DNA from: an uncultured Actinomycetales bacterium
GTDB taxonomy: Bacteria > Actinomycetota > Actinomycetes > S36-B12
Reading direction: 5' to 3'
NCBI GenBank assembly: GCA_913063435.1
Contig: CAJXYI010000002.1
Location: forward strand, 1-64,000
DNA length: 64,000 bases
The notes under the pieces were generated by a model. The model searched no databases and had not been told where the DNA came from. It saw only the letters and a list, made by a program, of their open reading frames with translations. Position numbers and translations under genes: made by a program. How positions within the stretch are numbered: the first letter of the stretch is position 1; the number at the start of each line of letters is the position of its first letter. Shown in pieces: positions 8,689 to 20,687 of the stretch.

Positions 8689-8733
8689 CGTGAGGATCCC
8701 TTCCAGAAACTGTCGATGTCGCTATCGACGGTA

Positions 8734-10269
8734 CTACCGAAGGAACACATCGGCGCGCTCGACGAGGTCGAGCACAGGCTGGGGCACCACACCGAGGGCA
8801 ACCGTGACTGCCGCCGCCACGGAGATCGCCAGCGTGGTGAAGGCCGAAGGGACGGCGATCACCGGGGAGTCCTCTCCCGGCTCAGTGAAGTACATCAGCA
8901 CGATCACGCGAACGTAGAAGAATGCCGCGATAATGCTCGCCACGACTCCCACGATCACCAGGGGTGTCGCATCGCCGATGATCGCTGCTTCGAAGACTGT
9001 GAACTTGCCGATGAAACCGCTGGTCAGCGGGATACCGGCGAAGGAGAGCATGAAGAGCGCGAGAACACCGGCGAGCAGAGGTGAGCGCCGCCCCAGACCG
9101 GCCCACTTCGACAGGTGGGTCGCCTCGCCACCGCTTCGCTCCCGAACCAGGCTGATGACACCGAAGGCACCGAGCGTTGCGAATCCATAGGCCGCGAGAT
9201 AGAACATCACAGCGGCCACACCCTCGGGGTTGGTCGCGATCACGCCGACCAGGATGAATCCCGCCTGGGCGATTGACGAGTATGCGAGCATTCGCTTGAT
9301 GTCGGTCTGAGTGAGCGCGACGATCGATCCGAGCAGCATGGTGGCGATCGCCACAACCCACAGCGCCGGCGCCCAGTCCCAGCGGGTGCCACCGAACGCG
9401 ACATAGAGGAATCTCAGCAGGGCAGCGAAGGCCGCGACCTTCACCGCTGCCGCCATGAAACCGGTGATGGGACTCGGAGCGCCCTGATAGACATCGGGCA
9501 CCCACTGGTGGAACGGGACCGCACCGATCTTGAACAGCAGGCCCACCACGACAAGCGCAAAGCCGGCGATGACCAGACCGGACTCTCCTGGATTGGCCGC
9601 TAGCGCCTCGGCGATGCCCGGCAGAGTGATGCTCGCCGAGTAGCCGTACAGCAGTGCCGCCCCGAAGATGAAGAATGCTGAAGAGAACGCGCCGAGGACG
9701 AAGTACTTCAGCGCCGCTTCCTGCGATAGCAGCCTCCGGCGACGCGCCATACCGACCATGAGGTACAGCGGCAACGACATGATCTCCAGGGCGATGAACA
9801 TGATGAGCAGATCATTCGCCGCGGTGAAGATCATCATTCCCAGGACCGCGAAGAGCATGAGAGGCCAGACCTCGGTCTGGGCGAAACCCCGCCGTGCGAG
9901 TTCACGTTCCTCATCGGAGCCCGGCAGTGAACTCACGCGAGGAGCGAATGCATCTCCGGCCGGGTCGACGCTGCGTTCCGCGATGAGCATCGCGGCGACG
10001 ATCGACACCACCAGGATCAAACCCTGGAGGAAGATGCTGGGTCCGTCGATAGCCAATCCACCGGTGATCACCCGGATTCCGGCATTGGAGACAAGCACGA
10101 CGAACGCCGCCACCAGTGCTGCGAAGGCGATGGTCAGTTGCAGCCCACGACGAGCACCTCGAGGGATGAAAGCTTCGACGATCACGCCGACGATCGCAGC
10201 GACACCCACGATGATCATGGGCAGCAACGCGAGGTAGTCGATGCTGGGAGCAGTCAGCACATCGGTCAT
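8734..10269 (-). CDS. nuoN: NADH-quinone oxidoreductase subunit N
   Basis: A 511-residue antiporter-like membrane subunit of complex I with about 14 transmembrane segments. It is a proton channel of the membrane arm. Conserved blocks include FVLGAFSSAFFIFGAALLYG, PFHQWVPDVYQGAPSPITGF and DIKRMLAYSSIAQAGF, which carry the lysines and histidine of the proton path. It starts within the last codons of nuoM (4-bp overlap), the last of the fourteen nuo genes. A polyprenyl synthase gene follows. Confidence 0.95.
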   Translation of the reverse strand: MTDVLTAPSIDYLALLPMIIVGVAAIVGVIVEAFIPRGARRGLQLTIAFAALVAAFVVLVSNAGIRVITGGLAIDGPSIFLQGLILVVSIVAAMLIAERSVDPAGDAFAPRVSSLPGSDEERELARRGFAQTEVWPLMLFAVLGMMIFTAANDLLIMFIALEIMSLPLYLMVGMARRRRLLSQEAALKYFVLGAFSSAFFIFGAALLYGYSASITLPGIAEALAANPGESGLVIAGFALVVVGLLFKIGAVPFHQWVPDVYQGAPSPITGFMAAAVKVAAFAALLRFLYVAFGGTRWDWAPALWVVAIATMLLGSIVALTQTDIKRMLAYSSIAQAGFILVGVIATNPEGVAAVMFYLAAYGFATLGAFGVISLVRERSGGEATHLSKWAGLGRRSPLLAGVLALFMLSFAGIPLTSGFIGKFTVFEAAIIGDATPLVIVGVVASIIAAFFYVRVIVLMYFTEPGEDSPVIAVPSAFTTLAISVAAAVTVALGVVPQPVLDLVERADVFLR

Positions 10270-11813
10270 GGCTGGCTCCCTTCGCCGATATCGACGGTGG
10301 GCGGTGGGTCGCTCACCCCGACGATCTCCAGGGTTCGTTCAACGGCCGGATTGATCACGTCGAGCACCGGGCCGGGAACGATGCCAAGCACCAGGGTCAG
10401 CAGCACGATCGGTGCAAGGGAGGTGATTTCACGACCACGCGCATCGGGCATGTCGACCATCGCTGCAGGTGCCGGTCCGGTCGCGGTGCGCTGATAGAAC
10501 CGCAGCACGTAGGCGGCCGTGAACACGATGCCCAGCGTCGCGATGACACCGACCCAGATGTAGCGGGAGAAGGCCCCCAGCAGGACCAGGAATTCCCCGA
10601 CGAAGCTCGCCAGGCCCGGCAGTGCGAGGGAGGACATCGCTGCGAACAGCAGGAATCCGCCGAGTACGGGGGCGATCTTCGCCACCCCTCCGTAATCGCT
10701 GATGAGGCTGGATCCACCCCGGCGCATCATCAAGAAACCACCGGTGAGGAACAAGGCTGCCGTCGAAAGGCCATGCGCGAGCATGTAGAACACCGAACCG
10801 GTGCCGCCCTGAGAGGTGAACACGAAGATGCCCAGGGCGATGAACCCGAAGTGCGACATGGACGAATAGGCAAATAGCCGCTTCATATCGTTTTGGCCGA
10901 GCGCCACGAATGCGCCGTACAGGATGCCGATGACGGCCATGGCAATCACGACCGGTGCATAGAACTGCGAGGCTTCGGGGAAGATCGGCAGCAGGTACCG
11001 GATCATGCCGAACGTGCCGACCTTGTCGAGTACACCGATGAGGAGCACCGCGGTCGCCGGGGTGGATTCCTTGGCAGCATCCGGCAGCCAGGTGTGGAAC
11101 GGCCACAGCGGAGCCTTGATGGCGAAGGCGAAGAAGAAGCCCAGGAACAGCATGCGCTGCGTGGTCGAATCCATTTCCAGCCCGACCAGCGACAGGAAGT
11201 CGAAGGTGCCCTCGCCGAGAATGCGCGCCGAGACGACGTAAACGCCAATCAGCGAGGCGAGCATGAACAACCCGCCCACGAGTGAGTAGATGAGGAACTT
11301 CACCGCGGCGTAGGAACGCTGAGCCCCGCCATAGCGGCCGATAAGGAAATAGATCGGGACCAGCATCGCCTCGAAGAAGACATAGAACAGGAACAGGTCG
11401 GTAGCCGCGAAGACTCCGACCATGAGCGTTTCGAGGACCAGGAGTAGAGCGAAGTAGCCCTTGACGCTGCCCTTGCCCGCAGCGTTCTCCACATCGTTCC
11501 AGCCGGCGAGGATGACAACGGGCACCAGCGTCGTGGCCAGCGCCACGAGCACCAATCCGATGCCGTCGACCCCCACGGAGTAGCTGATCCCCAGCGCCGG
11601 GATCCACGAGGTGCTCTCGACGAACTGGAAGGGCTCGGTGGAATTCGCATTGAACTGCAACGCCATCGCGATCGTCAGGCCAAGCGTGACCAGGGAGATC
11701 AGCAGCGCGATCTGCTTAGCGAGCGTCGTCCTGGCCGCCGGCAGCAGCATCACGATGATGCTGCCGATCAATGGGACGACACCGATCGTGGTCAACCACG
11801 GGAAGGCGTTCAT
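10266..11813 (-). CDS. nuoM: NADH-quinone oxidoreductase subunit M
   Basis: A 515-residue antiporter-like proton-pumping subunit. Family blocks seen are [20 protein letters not shown] with [37 protein letters not shown] and [17 protein letters not shown]. About 14 transmembrane segments are predicted from hydrophobicity. The conserved Glu in LVLETLM and the Lys in NDMKRL are present. It overlaps nuoL upstream and nuoN downstream by 4 bp each, which points to translational coupling. Confidence 0.95.
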   Translation of the reverse strand: MNAFPWLTTIGVVPLIGSIIVMLLPAARTTLAKQIALLISLVTLGLTIAMALQFNANSTEPFQFVESTSWIPALGISYSVGVDGIGLVLVALATTLVPVVILAGWNDVENAAGKGSVKGYFALLLVLETLMVGVFAATDLFLFYVFFEAMLVPIYFLIGRYGGAQRSYAAVKFLIYSLVGGLFMLASLIGVYVVSARILGEGTFDFLSLVGLEMDSTTQRMLFLGFFFAFAIKAPLWPFHTWLPDAAKESTPATAVLLIGVLDKVGTFGMIRYLLPIFPEASQFYAPVVIAMAVIGILYGAFVALGQNDMKRLFAYSSMSHFGFIALGIFVFTSQGGTGSVFYMLAHGLSTAALFLTGGFLMMRRGGSSLISDYGGVAKIAPVLGGFLLFAAMSSLALPGLASFVGEFLVLLGAFSRYIWVGVIATLGIVFTAAYVLRFYQRTATGPAPAAMVDMPDARGREITSLAPIVLLTLVLGIVPGPVLDVINPAVERTLEIVGVSDPPPTVDIGEGSQP

Positions 11814-13750
11814 GACAGGCCTACCAGAGCGAGAACACCGAACACCACGATGACTCCGATCACCATCACCAGGGCGTAGCTACGGGTGAATCCGTTCTGC
11901 AGTCGACGCAGGCGGCCCGAGGCACCCCCGACGAATGCCGCGGAGGCATTCACGGCACCATCGACGATTCTGTTGTCGAACCACACGAGGAACCGCGCGG
12001 CATACCACGTAGGTCGCACGGCGACGATGTCGTTGGTGGCGTCGTCATAGAGATTGTTACGGGCAGCAATGGTGAGCACGGAGACCTTCTGCGGTGGCTC
12101 GATGGGCACGGACTTGCCATACATCAATACGGCAATGGCGACGCCGATCAAGACGATGACAAGCGTGATCGCCTCGAGCACTGTGGTCGGGATGGCGATC
12201 GGCCTGGACTCATAACCGGTTACCGGGGCGAGCCACTCGACGATGTCACCCCAGTAGTACAGCGATGCACCAAGACCCAGCGAACCGATCGCCAGCACAA
12301 TCAGCGGAATCGTCATGACCGGTGGGGATTCGTGCGGATGAGCATCGTCATCCCATCGCGCTTTGCCCAGGAACGTCATGGTGAACATCCGAGTCATGTA
12401 GAACCCGGTGATGCCCGCTGCGAGGACTGCGGAGATGCCCACGATGGTGTTCTGCTCGAAGGCCGCGAGGATGATCTTGTCCTTGGAGTAGAAGCCCGAG
12501 AACGGCGGTATCCCGATGATCGCCAGATAGCCGAACATGAACGCCCCGAAGGTGATCATCATGACCGCACGCAGCGCACCGAAGCGCCGCATATCGACGC
12601 CATTGTTCATACCGTGCATCACCGATCCGGCGCTCAAGAACAGATTGGCTTTGAACACACCGTGGGTGAGCAGGTGGAAGATGGCGAAGACGTAGCCGAC
12701 CGGTCCCAGGCCTGCCGCGAGCACCATGTAGCCGATCTGACTCATCGTGGATCCGGCGAGGGCTTTCTTGATGTCGTCCTTCGCCGATCCGATGACGGCG
12801 CCGATGATCATCGTGATCACGCCGATCACCACGACCGTGGTGGCAGCGAACACGGTTTTGTCGTAGATCGCGTTGCTACGCACGATGAGGTACACGCCGG
12901 CGGTGACCATCGTGGCCGCGTGGATGAGGGCCGACACGGGGGTCGGGCCTTCCATGGCATCGAGCAACCAGGCTTGTAGTGGGAACTGAGCGGACTTGCC
13001 CGCGGCGGCCAGGAGCAGCAGAAGACCGATCCAGGTCAGTGTCGAGTCGCTGGCTCCACCTGCCGAGGAGAACACGGATTCGAAGGTCACCGAACCGAAG
13101 GTGACGAACATCAGCATGATCGCCAAACTCAAGCCGACGTCTCCGACTCGGTTGATGACGAATGCTTTCTTCGCTGCTGCCGCCGCACTTGGTTTGTACT
13201 GCCAGAACCCGATCAGTAGGAACGAGGCGAGGCCCACGCCTTCCCAACCGACATACAGCAGCAGGTAGTTGTCAGCAAGTACCAGCAGGAGCATCGCGGC
13301 GACGAACAAATTCAAGAAACCGAAGAAGCGGCGGCGATCGGGATCATGCGCCATGTACCCGATCGAGTAGATGTGGATCAAAGACCCGACGATCGTGATG
13401 AGAAGCACGAATACCATCGACAGTTGATCGAGTTGGAAAGCTACGTCGACCTGGAACTGCCCCGCGAACACCCAGGAGTACAGCGTCTGCTCGAAGGACC
13501 GAGCCTCAGCGGATCGACCCATCATCTCGATTAGCATCGCGATGGCAAGTCCCGCAGCGATCACTACAGTGGCGACCCCGATGAGGTGCCCGAACCGATT
13601 TGTCCACCGACCGGTGGTCAACAGCACGATCGCGCCTGCCAGCGGCAGGGCGATGAGCAGCCAGATCCAGGCGAAGATACCCGTCGCTGCGGATGACGGC
13701 TCCAGGATCGGAGCGACGTCAGCCGCAATGATGGCGCCGTTCCCGATCAC
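11810..13750 (-). CDS. nuoL: NADH-quinone oxidoreductase subunit L
   Basis: A 646-residue subunit at the distal end of the complex I membrane arm. It contains the antiporter core ([57 protein letters not shown]) plus the extra C-terminal region that carries the long lateral helix in NuoL. The gap to nuoK upstream is 61 bp, the second-largest inside the operon. Length is normal for actinobacteria. Confidence 0.95.
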   Translation of the reverse strand: MIGNGAIIAADVAPILEPSSAATGIFAWIWLLIALPLAGAIVLLTTGRWTNRFGHLIGVATVVIAAGLAIAMLIEMMGRSAEARSFEQTLYSWVFAGQFQVDVAFQLDQLSMVFVLLITIVGSLIHIYSIGYMAHDPDRRRFFGFLNLFVAAMLLLVLADNYLLLYVGWEGVGLASFLLIGFWQYKPSAAAAAKKAFVINRVGDVGLSLAIMLMFVTFGSVTFESVFSSAGGASDSTLTWIGLLLLLAAAGKSAQFPLQAWLLDAMEGPTPVSALIHAATMVTAGVYLIVRSNAIYDKTVFAATTVVVIGVITMIIGAVIGSAKDDIKKALAGSTMSQIGYMVLAAGLGPVGYVFAIFHLLTHGVFKANLFLSAGSVMHGMNNGVDMRRFGALRAVMMITFGAFMFGYLAIIGIPPFSGFYSKDKIILAAFEQNTIVGISAVLAAGITGFYMTRMFTMTFLGKARWDDDAHPHESPPVMTIPLIVLAIGSLGLGASLYYWGDIVEWLAPVTGYESRPIAIPTTVLEAITLVIVLIGVAIAVLMYGKSVPIEPPQKVSVLTIAARNNLYDDATNDIVAVRPTWYAARFLVWFDNRIVDGAVNASAAFVGGASGRLRRLQNGFTRSYALVMVIGVIVVFGVLALVGLS

Positions 13751-13811
13751 GGCGCCTCCTCGTTCTTCACGTCATCGTCCTCATGTCAGGGTCGCTGATG
13801 CGACCATCGGT

Positions 13812-14111
13812 TCAGTACTTCAGCAGATTGGGTTCATCGATCGAGGCGGAGCGGCGTGACCGGAACACGGTCACGATGATCGCAAGCCCCACCACGACTT
13901 CGGCAGCTGCGACGACCATCACGAAGAACGCGACCACCTGGCCATCGAGATTTCCATTGATTCGAGCGAAGGCGACGAACGCCAGGTTCGCCGCGTTCAA
14001 CATCAACTCCACCGACATGAAAACCACGATGGCGTTGCGACGAACCAGCACTCCGATGGCACCGATGGTGAACAGGACCCCGGAGAGAATGATGTAGTTC
14101 TCCGGATTCAT
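13812..14111 (-). CDS. nuoK: NADH-quinone oxidoreductase subunit K
   Basis: A 99-residue protein with three transmembrane helices and the MrpC-like pattern [18 protein letters not shown]. The buried Glu in VELMLN and the second Glu in [11 protein letters not shown], both important for proton coupling in the family, are present. It overlaps nuoJ by 4 bp. The 61-bp gap before nuoL holds no other gene. Confidence 0.95.
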   Translation of the reverse strand: MNPENYIILSGVLFTIGAIGVLVRRNAIVVFMSVELMLNAANLAFVAFARINGNLDGQVVAFFVMVVAAAEVVVGLAIIVTVFRSRRSASIDEPNLLKY

Positions 14112-14944
14112 CGGCCCTCTCCCGGTGACGATCCTGGATCATCGGCAACCGGGTGGTCCCGGGGCCCATCAGCGGCGTGGCCTTCGGCCAACTCCGTCGT
14201 TTCAGTGATCGCGGCGGTATCCACCGGACGCAGGTCGCCTCGGACGCGCAGGGGCTCAGGTACGGATTGCTCGGCGATGCTGCCATCTGGGAGCAGAGCC
14301 GGGGTGTCGACAGAGTTGTGTCGGGCATACACGCCCGGCGGCGGTTGATTGCCCGGGTGCAGACCGGTGCGCACCCGTTGGATCGCGAGGTCCCGCTGGG
14401 TGAGTTTGGGCTGCCACTTCTCCCGATGGGCCAACACCAGCGCGCCGACCGCGGCCACGATCAACAGCGCCGCGACGATCTCGAAGGCGACCAGGTAGTC
14501 GGAGAACAGCAGGCGCGCCAGACCCTCGACATTGCCGCCATACTGGGAATTCGGACCATCGAGCCCGACCATCTGGGCACCGACCAGAGCATTGGCGATA
14601 CCGGCGGTCAGCAACATGCCGAATCCGAGGCCGAGGATGATCGCGGCCCACCGCTGACCTCGAATGGTCTCCACGAGCGAGTCGGAGGCATCCACACCAA
14701 CGACCATCAGCACGAACAGGAACAGCATCATCACCGCACCCGTGTAGACGATGATCTGCACCATGCCGAGGAACGGAGCGGCATTGGCGATGTACAGCAC
14801 TGCGAGGCTGATCATCGTCAACGCCAGCCACAGTGCGCTGTGTACAGCTCGTCGGGACAGGATGAGGCCCAGTGCGCCCACGACCGAGAGCACGGCGCAG
14901 ACCCAGAACACCACGGCCTCGCCCGTGCCGATCTGCTCGATCAC
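14108..14944 (-). CDS. nuoJ: NADH-quinone oxidoreductase subunit J
   Basis: A 278-residue membrane subunit with five hydrophobic helices in the first ~175 residues. It has the conserved [18 protein letters not shown] start and a [17 protein letters not shown] block. The C-terminal ~100 residues are hydrophilic and Asp/Glu/Pro-rich, an extension that is longer than in E. coli NuoJ and is seen in other actinobacteria. It overlaps nuoI and nuoK by 4 bp each. Confidence 0.94.
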   Translation of the reverse strand: MIEQIGTGEAVVFWVCAVLSVVGALGLILSRRAVHSALWLALTMISLAVLYIANAAPFLGMVQIIVYTGAVMMLFLFVLMVVGVDASDSLVETIRGQRWAAIILGLGFGMLLTAGIANALVGAQMVGLDGPNSQYGGNVEGLARLLFSDYLVAFEIVAALLIVAAVGALVLAHREKWQPKLTQRDLAIQRVRTGLHPGNQPPPGVYARHNSVDTPALLPDGSIAEQSVPEPLRVRGDLRPVDTAAITETTELAEGHAADGPRDHPVADDPGSSPGEGR

Positions 14945-15516
14945 GATGACGCCTCCCGAGAGCGTTCGCTTTCCACCACGGCCGACCGCTCCTGCTCGGG
15001 AACGGCACCGGAGACCTTACCGGCGTAGTAATCCTTCTCGGTCGTGCCCGGCACCATGTCGTGCGGTGGCGCGATCATGCCAGGCAGTAGAGGCGCCAGA
15101 AGCTCGTCCTTCGTATAGATCAGATCAGCGCGGTTGTCGTCGGCAAGCTCGAACTCGTTCGTCATGGTCAACGCTCGGGTCGGGCAGGCCTCGATGCACA
15201 GGCCGCAGAAGATGCACCGGAGGTAATTGATCTGATACACCCGGCCATAGCGCTCGCCCGGGGAGTAGCGACCCTCCTCGGTGTTGTCAGCGCCTTCGAC
15301 GAAGATCGCATCCGCCGGGCAAGCCCAGGCACACAACTCGCACCCGACGCATTTCTCCAGTCCGTCAGGCCAGCGGTTGAGCTGGTGACGGCCGTGGAAG
15401 CGCGGCTTGGGTGGGAAACGATCAGCCTGTTCGGGGTACTGCTCGGTGACCACCCGCTTGAACATCGTCTTGAAGGTGACACCGAATCCGCGCACCGCGG
15501 CTGGCAACTCAGGCAT
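14941..15516 (-). CDS. nuoI: NADH-quinone oxidoreductase subunit I
   Basis: A 191-residue subunit of the peripheral arm that holds clusters N6a and N6b. The two motifs [12 protein letters not shown] and [12 protein letters not shown] are complete. The N-terminal amphipathic segment and [19 protein letters not shown] are typical. It overlaps the end of nuoH by 8 bp. Compared with the NuoI-like protein at 810-1238, it is longer and lacks the hexapeptide repeat. Confidence 0.96.
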   Translation of the reverse strand: MPELPAAVRGFGVTFKTMFKRVVTEQYPEQADRFPPKPRFHGRHQLNRWPDGLEKCVGCELCAWACPADAIFVEGADNTEEGRYSPGERYGRVYQINYLRCIFCGLCIEACPTRALTMTNEFELADDNRADLIYTKDELLAPLLPGMIAPPHDMVPGTTEKDYYAGKVSGAVPEQERSAVVESERSREASS

Positions 15517-16870
15517 CGTTGGTCCCTTCCTGGTTCGCAGTCCCCGACTCCATTCCCGGGCCCGAAGACGTCACCGCACCCATACCGGCACCCTGCACCG
15601 GACGGGGGTCGGCTGACCGCGGGGTATAGGTGAACTGCTGCCCTGGTAATGGCGGAACCGGGTATCCGCCGGCCATCGCGTCGAAGGATCGGGCAGCCTC
15701 TCGGGCAGCAACTCGCTCAGCCTCCCGTTCGCGTTTGGATGCCCGCCACGCGAGCACCCACGCGCCCATGACAACGACAACGAGTAGTCCCGCACCCCAG
15801 AGCAGAATGTCCTCCGTCGCGATGGAGAACTCATTGCGCACCACACGTGCCGTCGCCACGACGACGATCCACACGAGTGAAACGGGGATGAGAACTTTCC
15901 AGCCGAAGCGCATGAACTGGTCGTAGCGCAGCCGTGGCAGTGTGCCGCGCAGCCAGATGAATACGAAGATGAACAACTGCACCTTGACCAGGAACCACAG
16001 CAGTGGCAACCAGCCTGTGTTGGCGCCCTCCCACAGGCTGATCGGCCAGGGTGCCCGCCAGCCACCGAGGAAGAGCGTTGTGGCAAGCGCCGAGACGGTG
16101 ACCATGTTGATGTACTCGGCGAGAAAGAACAGGGCGAACTTCAGTGACGAGTATTCGGTGTGGAAACCGCCGACGAGTTCGCCCTCTGCCTCGGGCAGGT
16201 CGAAGGGTGCGCGGTTGGTCTCGCCGACCATCGCGGTGACGTAGATCAGGAACGATGGCAGCAGGATGACGGCGTACCAGATCGGCTCCTGCGCGGCGAC
16301 GATCCCCGAAGTCGACATCGTCCCGGCGTACAAGAACACGGCGACGAAGGACATCGACATCGCCAACTCATAGGAGATCATCTGAGCCGAGGAACGCAGA
16401 CCACCGAGCAGTGGATAGGTCGAACCAGACGACCAGCCGGCCAGGACGATGCCGTAGATCCCGATGGAGGCGATCGCCAGCACGTACAGCACCGACACAG
16501 GGAAGTCGGTCAATTGCAGTGGGGTCTGGACACCGAACATGCTGACCGTCGGACCGAAGGGGATGACCGCGAAGGCGATGAACGCCATCGTCGCCGAGAT
16601 CACCGGGGCCAACCAGTACACCGCCCGGTGTGCGGTCCGCGGGATGATCTCCTCTTTCAACGCCAACTTGATGCCGTCCATGAGCGACTGCAGCAACCCG
16701 AAGGGGCCTACCCGGTTGGGTCCGATGCGATGCTGCATCCTCGCCACGACGCGTCGTTCCCACCAGATGGTGAACAGGGTCAACAGCACGAGCAGGACGA
16801 AGATCCCCACCGCTTTGATGACCACGATCCACCAGGGGTCCTGGCCGAACAATCCATAGGTCTCCGTCAT
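15509..16870 (-). CDS. nuoH: NADH-quinone oxidoreductase subunit H
   Basis: A 453-residue membrane subunit forming the quinone chamber with NuoB and NuoD. Hallmarks are [25 protein letters not shown] split by short variations, [20 protein letters not shown] and [13 protein letters not shown]. The ATG at 16870 overlaps the nuoG stop (ATGA). A longer open frame upstream lies inside nuoG and has no NuoH similarity. The C-terminal ~90 residues are a hydrophilic extension after the last helix, which is common in actinobacteria. Confidence 0.95.
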   Translation of the reverse strand: MTETYGLFGQDPWWIVVIKAVGIFVLLVLLTLFTIWWERRVVARMQHRIGPNRVGPFGLLQSLMDGIKLALKEEIIPRTAHRAVYWLAPVISATMAFIAFAVIPFGPTVSMFGVQTPLQLTDFPVSVLYVLAIASIGIYGIVLAGWSSGSTYPLLGGLRSSAQMISYELAMSMSFVAVFLYAGTMSTSGIVAAQEPIWYAVILLPSFLIYVTAMVGETNRAPFDLPEAEGELVGGFHTEYSSLKFALFFLAEYINMVTVSALATTLFLGGWRAPWPISLWEGANTGWLPLLWFLVKVQLFIFVFIWLRGTLPRLRYDQFMRFGWKVLIPVSLVWIVVVATARVVRNEFSIATEDILLWGAGLLVVVVMGAWVLAWRASKREREAERVAAREAARSFDAMAGGYPVPPLPGQQFTYTPRSADPRPVQGAGMGAVTSSGPGMESGTANQEGTNDA

Positions 16871-19365
16871 GCTGACGCCTCCATCGTTCCCGCTGCACGC
16901 TCGACGCGCACGATGTCTCCGGGTCGCGCACCCAGGTCGAGCAGGATCGAGCAGTCCGGGGAGTGCATGGGTAGCCACACCGTGTCGTGTACGACCTCGT
17001 CGAGTTCCAACGGCACCTCGGTGGAACCGCGCGGACCAACGACCCGGATGAAGTCTGCATCGGCTACACCCTGGGCTGCTGCGGTTGCCGCACTCATCAC
17101 CGCCATCGTCGGCCGAGCTGTGGCGGCCAGGTGCGGCTCACCTTCTTGCAACACGCCACGATCGAGAAGGAGTCGCCACGATGCAAGGCGCAGACCCGAA
17201 TCGGCTGGGATGGACGCCGCTGTATCCGGCGGGCTCGGCCGCTCGATAGTGGACGGTGCGTCCAGTGCCTGGAGTTCCGCGCGCAGTTGGGCCACCTCGC
17301 CAGACCCGAACGGCGCATCCATCGCGTCGGCGATCATCGCGAGTACCCGTCCATCGGGCAGGGTCTGTGCGTCGCGGATCGCCGGGCCGAAGGTTCGAAC
17401 TCGTCCCTCCCAGTCGGTGAAGGATCCGGCCTTTTCTGCAACTACGGCGACAGGGAAGACCACATCGGCGCGTTCGGTCACCTCGGAGTGATGGGTGGCG
17501 AGTGCAACCACGAACGCCGGGCCCTCGCAGGCAGCCAGCAGCGTCTCACGAGCGGGATCATCAGCGGGTTCGACTCCGGCGATGACAAGTGCGGTCGCCG
17601 GTACCTCCTCCGCATCCACCGTTGCCTGCACCGGGAGATTCGATGCCGGAGAACTCGGTGTGACCGCGTGGCAGATCGCAGCGGTGTCTCGCCGCCCGGG
17701 ATATCGAGGCAGTTCATCCGGTGACACTCCCCAAACCCCGGCGACGTCGATCCGCGCCTGCGGATCGCTGATCGAGCGCCCACCGGGCAGCAGCCCGGCT
17801 ACGGCACCCGCATCGAGAGCTCCCCGCTCCCCTGCACGGCGGGGCACCCACCCCAGTGCCGCTCCGGTGGCAGCCGAGAGTGCGGCCGCCGCCGACAAAG
17901 CTCCCGGAACTGCTGCGAGTCGCTCCCCGACGAGCAGCACTGCTCCCGGTTCGCGCAGTGCGGCTGCCAGGCCGTGATCGTCGGCTCCATCCAGCGCGGA
18001 TCGCAGAAGCTGTCCTTCGGCTCCCGGCTGGCACGGCACCCACTGACCGTCCATCTTGTGCAGGCCACGCGTGTGTCGCGCTGAGACGCCCAGCACCCGG
18101 GTTCCGGTTGCTCGAGCGGCTCGACGCAGACGGAGGAACACGATCGGTGATTCGTCTTCAGGCTCGAATCCCACGAGCACCACCGCCGGTGCGGAATCCA
18201 GATCGGCATAGGTGGGTCCGAGAGGACGGCCGGCGACGACCGCGGCGAGGAAAGCCGCTTCCTCATCGCTGCTGATGCGTGCTCGGAAGTCGATATCGTC
18301 GGTGTGCAGCACTGCTCGGGCGAACTTCGCGTATGCGTAGGCGTCCTCGCGGGTCAACCGGCCCCCGGTGAGCACCCCGACACGGCTGTCCGCAGCGGCT
18401 AGACCACGTGCGGCGATATCGATGGCCTCCGGCCACGATGCCGGTCGCAATTGACCGTCTTCACGGACAAGCGGAGACTCGATGCGTCCCTCGTGCAGAT
18501 AGCGGAATGCGAAGCGTCCCTTGTCGCAGTTCCACTCTTCATTGACATCCGGATCGTCCCATGCCAACCGTCGCGTCACTTCGCCTCGCCGGACATCGGT
18601 GCGCAGGGCGCATCCCGAAGCGCAGTGCTCGCACGCCGTGGGTGTCGAGACGAGATCGAATGGCCGTGAGCGGAACCGATACAGCGAGGAGGTCAATGCT
18701 CCGACGGGACAGATCTGGATGGTGTTCCCGGAGAAATACGAATCGAAAGGTGCATCCTCGGCTACGCCCACCTGCTGCTGCGCACCGCGCTCGAGCAACT
18801 CCAGCATGGGATCCCCGGCGATCTGATCGGCGAATCGGGTGCACCGGGCACACGAAACGCATCGCTCGCGATCGAGCAGGATCTGCGCGCTGACATTGAT
18901 CGGCTTGGGAAACGTGCGCTTGGCGCCTTCGAACCGGGACTCTCCGCGTCCTGCACTCATCGCCTGGTTCTGCAGCGGACACTCCCCGCCTTTGTCGCAG
19001 ATCGGGCAGTCCAGCGGGTGATTGAGCAGCAGGAACTCCATCACTCCCTCCTGCGCCTTATCGGCGACCTCGGAGGTGCGCTGGGTATGCACAACCATTC
19101 CATCGGTAACGGTGATCGCGCAGGCTGGCTGGGGCTTGGGCATTCCTTCGATCTCGATCAGGCACATGCGGCATGCCGCGACCGGATCGAGTAGCGGGTG
19201 GTCGCAGAAGCGGGGGATCTCGATGCCCATCTGCTCGGCGACCCGGATCACCAGTGAGCCCTTGGGCACCTGCACGGCGATCCCATCGACGGTCACGGTG
19301 ACCAGATCGATCGGGGCGACCGACTGCTCGCCTGACTGACCGGCGGGCTGAGAGGCGATCGTCAT
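16867..19365 (-). CDS. nuoG: NADH-quinone oxidoreductase subunit G
   Basis: An 832-residue 75-kDa subunit. The N-terminal [2Fe-2S] domain has [10 protein letters not shown]. The [19 protein letters not shown] block and [10 protein letters not shown] carry the [4Fe-4S] clusters. The molybdopterin-like domain begins with CEHCASGC, and the full Cx2Cx3Cx27C pattern is intact, so cluster N7 is probably present, as in E. coli but not mitochondria. It overlaps nuoF by 3 bp and nuoH by 4 bp. The C-terminal half is Ala-rich and variable, as usual for the family. Confidence 0.95.
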   Translation of the reverse strand: MTIASQPAGQSGEQSVAPIDLVTVTVDGIAVQVPKGSLVIRVAEQMGIEIPRFCDHPLLDPVAACRMCLIEIEGMPKPQPACAITVTDGMVVHTQRTSEVADKAQEGVMEFLLLNHPLDCPICDKGGECPLQNQAMSAGRGESRFEGAKRTFPKPINVSAQILLDRERCVSCARCTRFADQIAGDPMLELLERGAQQQVGVAEDAPFDSYFSGNTIQICPVGALTSSLYRFRSRPFDLVSTPTACEHCASGCALRTDVRRGEVTRRLAWDDPDVNEEWNCDKGRFAFRYLHEGRIESPLVREDGQLRPASWPEAIDIAARGLAAADSRVGVLTGGRLTREDAYAYAKFARAVLHTDDIDFRARISSDEEAAFLAAVVAGRPLGPTYADLDSAPAVVLVGFEPEDESPIVFLRLRRAARATGTRVLGVSARHTRGLHKMDGQWVPCQPGAEGQLLRSALDGADDHGLAAALREPGAVLLVGERLAAVPGALSAAAALSAATGAALGWVPRRAGERGALDAGAVAGLLPGGRSISDPQARIDVAGVWGVSPDELPRYPGRRDTAAICHAVTPSSPASNLPVQATVDAEEVPATALVIAGVEPADDPARETLLAACEGPAFVVALATHHSEVTERADVVFPVAVVAEKAGSFTDWEGRVRTFGPAIRDAQTLPDGRVLAMIADAMDAPFGSGEVAQLRAELQALDAPSTIERPSPPDTAASIPADSGLRLASWRLLLDRGVLQEGEPHLAATARPTMAVMSAATAAAQGVADADFIRVVGPRGSTEVPLELDEVVHDTVWLPMHSPDCSILLDLGARPGDIVRVERAAGTMEASA

Positions 19366-20687
19366 CAGGCGTTCACTCCCTCGAGCGCATCTGCGGTGAA
19401 CACATAGGAGCGGGCCGGATCGAAGGACTCGTCGACCGGAGTGGTCGTCGCGGTGAGGAACTCATCGCGGAAGAGTTTGACCGCAGCAGGGAACGGGGTT
19501 GCCGCAGCGTCGCCGAGTGCGCAGAAAGACCGGCCCATGATCTGCGAGCACAGTTCGTTGAGCAGGTCGAGATCCGGATCGGTGCCGCGACCCTCCTCGA
19601 ACCGCTGCAGGACACCGGTGATCCAGTACGTCCCTTCTCGACAGGGTGTGCACTTGCCGCAGGATTCATGCTTGTAGAACTCCAACCACCGGGTCACGGC
19701 CTTGACCACGCTCACCGTCTGGTCGAACACCATCGGGGTGCCGGTGCCCAGCATCGTGCCGATCTCAGCCATAGCTTCGTAGGTCAGGGGGACGTCGAGG
19801 TGTTCCGCGGTCAGCATCGGCACGGACGAGCCACCGGGGATCCAGAACTTGACCTCGGACCCCTCGCGCATGCCCCCGGCGTAATCAAGGAGTTCGCGCA
19901 TCGTGATACCCAGTGGAGCCTCGTATATCCCCGGGCGCCGCACATGCCCCGAAACCGCGAAGACCTTGAAGCCCGGGGACTTCTCCGTGCCGAATTGGCG
20001 GAACCAGTCGGCCCCGTTGTTGACGATCCACGGAATGTTGGTGATCGTCTCGACGTTGTTGACCACGGTGGGCGACGCGTAGAGACCGGCGACGGCAGGA
20101 AACGGTGGCTTCAATCGGGGTTGGCCGCGGTAGCCCTCGAGAGAATCGAGCAGTGCAGTCTCCTCGCCGCAGATATAGGCTCCGGCACCGGAGTGCACCG
20201 TGATCTTCAGGTCGAATCCGCTGCCAAGGATGTTGGTGCCGATCAAGCCGGCAGCCTCGGCTTCGCGCACGGCATTGGCGACGCGGCGAATGGCCTCGGG
20301 CACTTCCCCGCGGATATAGATGAACGCATGATTGGCCCGAATGGCGAACGAGGTGATGATCACGCCTTCGACGAGGGCGTGCGGGTTGGCGATCATGATC
20401 GGCACGTCCTTGCACGCACCCGGTTCCGATTCGTCGGCATTGACTACGAGGTAGTGCGGCTTGCCGTCGCCCTGGGGCACGAAACTCCACTTCAAACCGG
20501 TCGGGAAGCCGGCTCCTCCACGACCGCGCAGGCCGGAGTCCTTGACCGTACCGATGATGGCATCCGGATCCATGGATAGCGCCTTCGCGAGTGCGGTGTA
20601 TCCGCCGGTACGTCGATAGCCCTCGAGGGTGAAAAGATCCGGGTGATCCCAGTGTTCGGTGATCACAGGGGTCAGCGGGGTGCTCAT
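19365..20687 (-). CDS. nuoF: NADH-quinone oxidoreductase subunit F
   Basis: A 440-residue subunit that binds NADH and FMN and oxidises NADH. The FMN/NADH sites are seen as LRGRGGAGFPTGLKW and the ICGEETALLDSLEGYRGQPR loop. The C-terminal [4Fe-4S] ligands are in ESCGKCTPCREG plus a later Cys in FCALGD. It overlaps nuoE upstream by 4 bp and nuoG downstream by 3 bp. Length is normal. Confidence 0.96.
   Translation of the reverse strand: MSTPLTPVITEHWDHPDLFTLEGYRRTGGYTALAKALSMDPDAIIGTVKDSGLRGRGGAGFPTGLKWSFVPQGDGKPHYLVVNADESEPGACKDVPIMIANPHALVEGVIITSFAIRANHAFIYIRGEVPEAIRRVANAVREAEAAGLIGTNILGSGFDLKITVHSGAGAYICGEETALLDSLEGYRGQPRLKPPFPAVAGLYASPTVVNNVETITNIPWIVNNGADWFRQFGTEKSPGFKVFAVSGHVRRPGIYEAPLGITMRELLDYAGGMREGSEVKFWIPGGSSVPMLTAEHLDVPLTYEAMAEIGTMLGTGTPMVFDQTVSVVKAVTRWLEFYKHESCGKCTPCREGTYWITGVLQRFEEGRGTDPDLDLLNELCSQIMGRSFCALGDAAATPFPAAVKLFRDEFLTATTTPVDESFDPARSYVFTADALEGVNA

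Noticed and set aside
16160-17491. Plus-strand open frame of 443 codons opposite nuoH/nuoG
   Set aside because: It is antisense to conserved complex I genes; high-GC third positions leave the opposite strand open.
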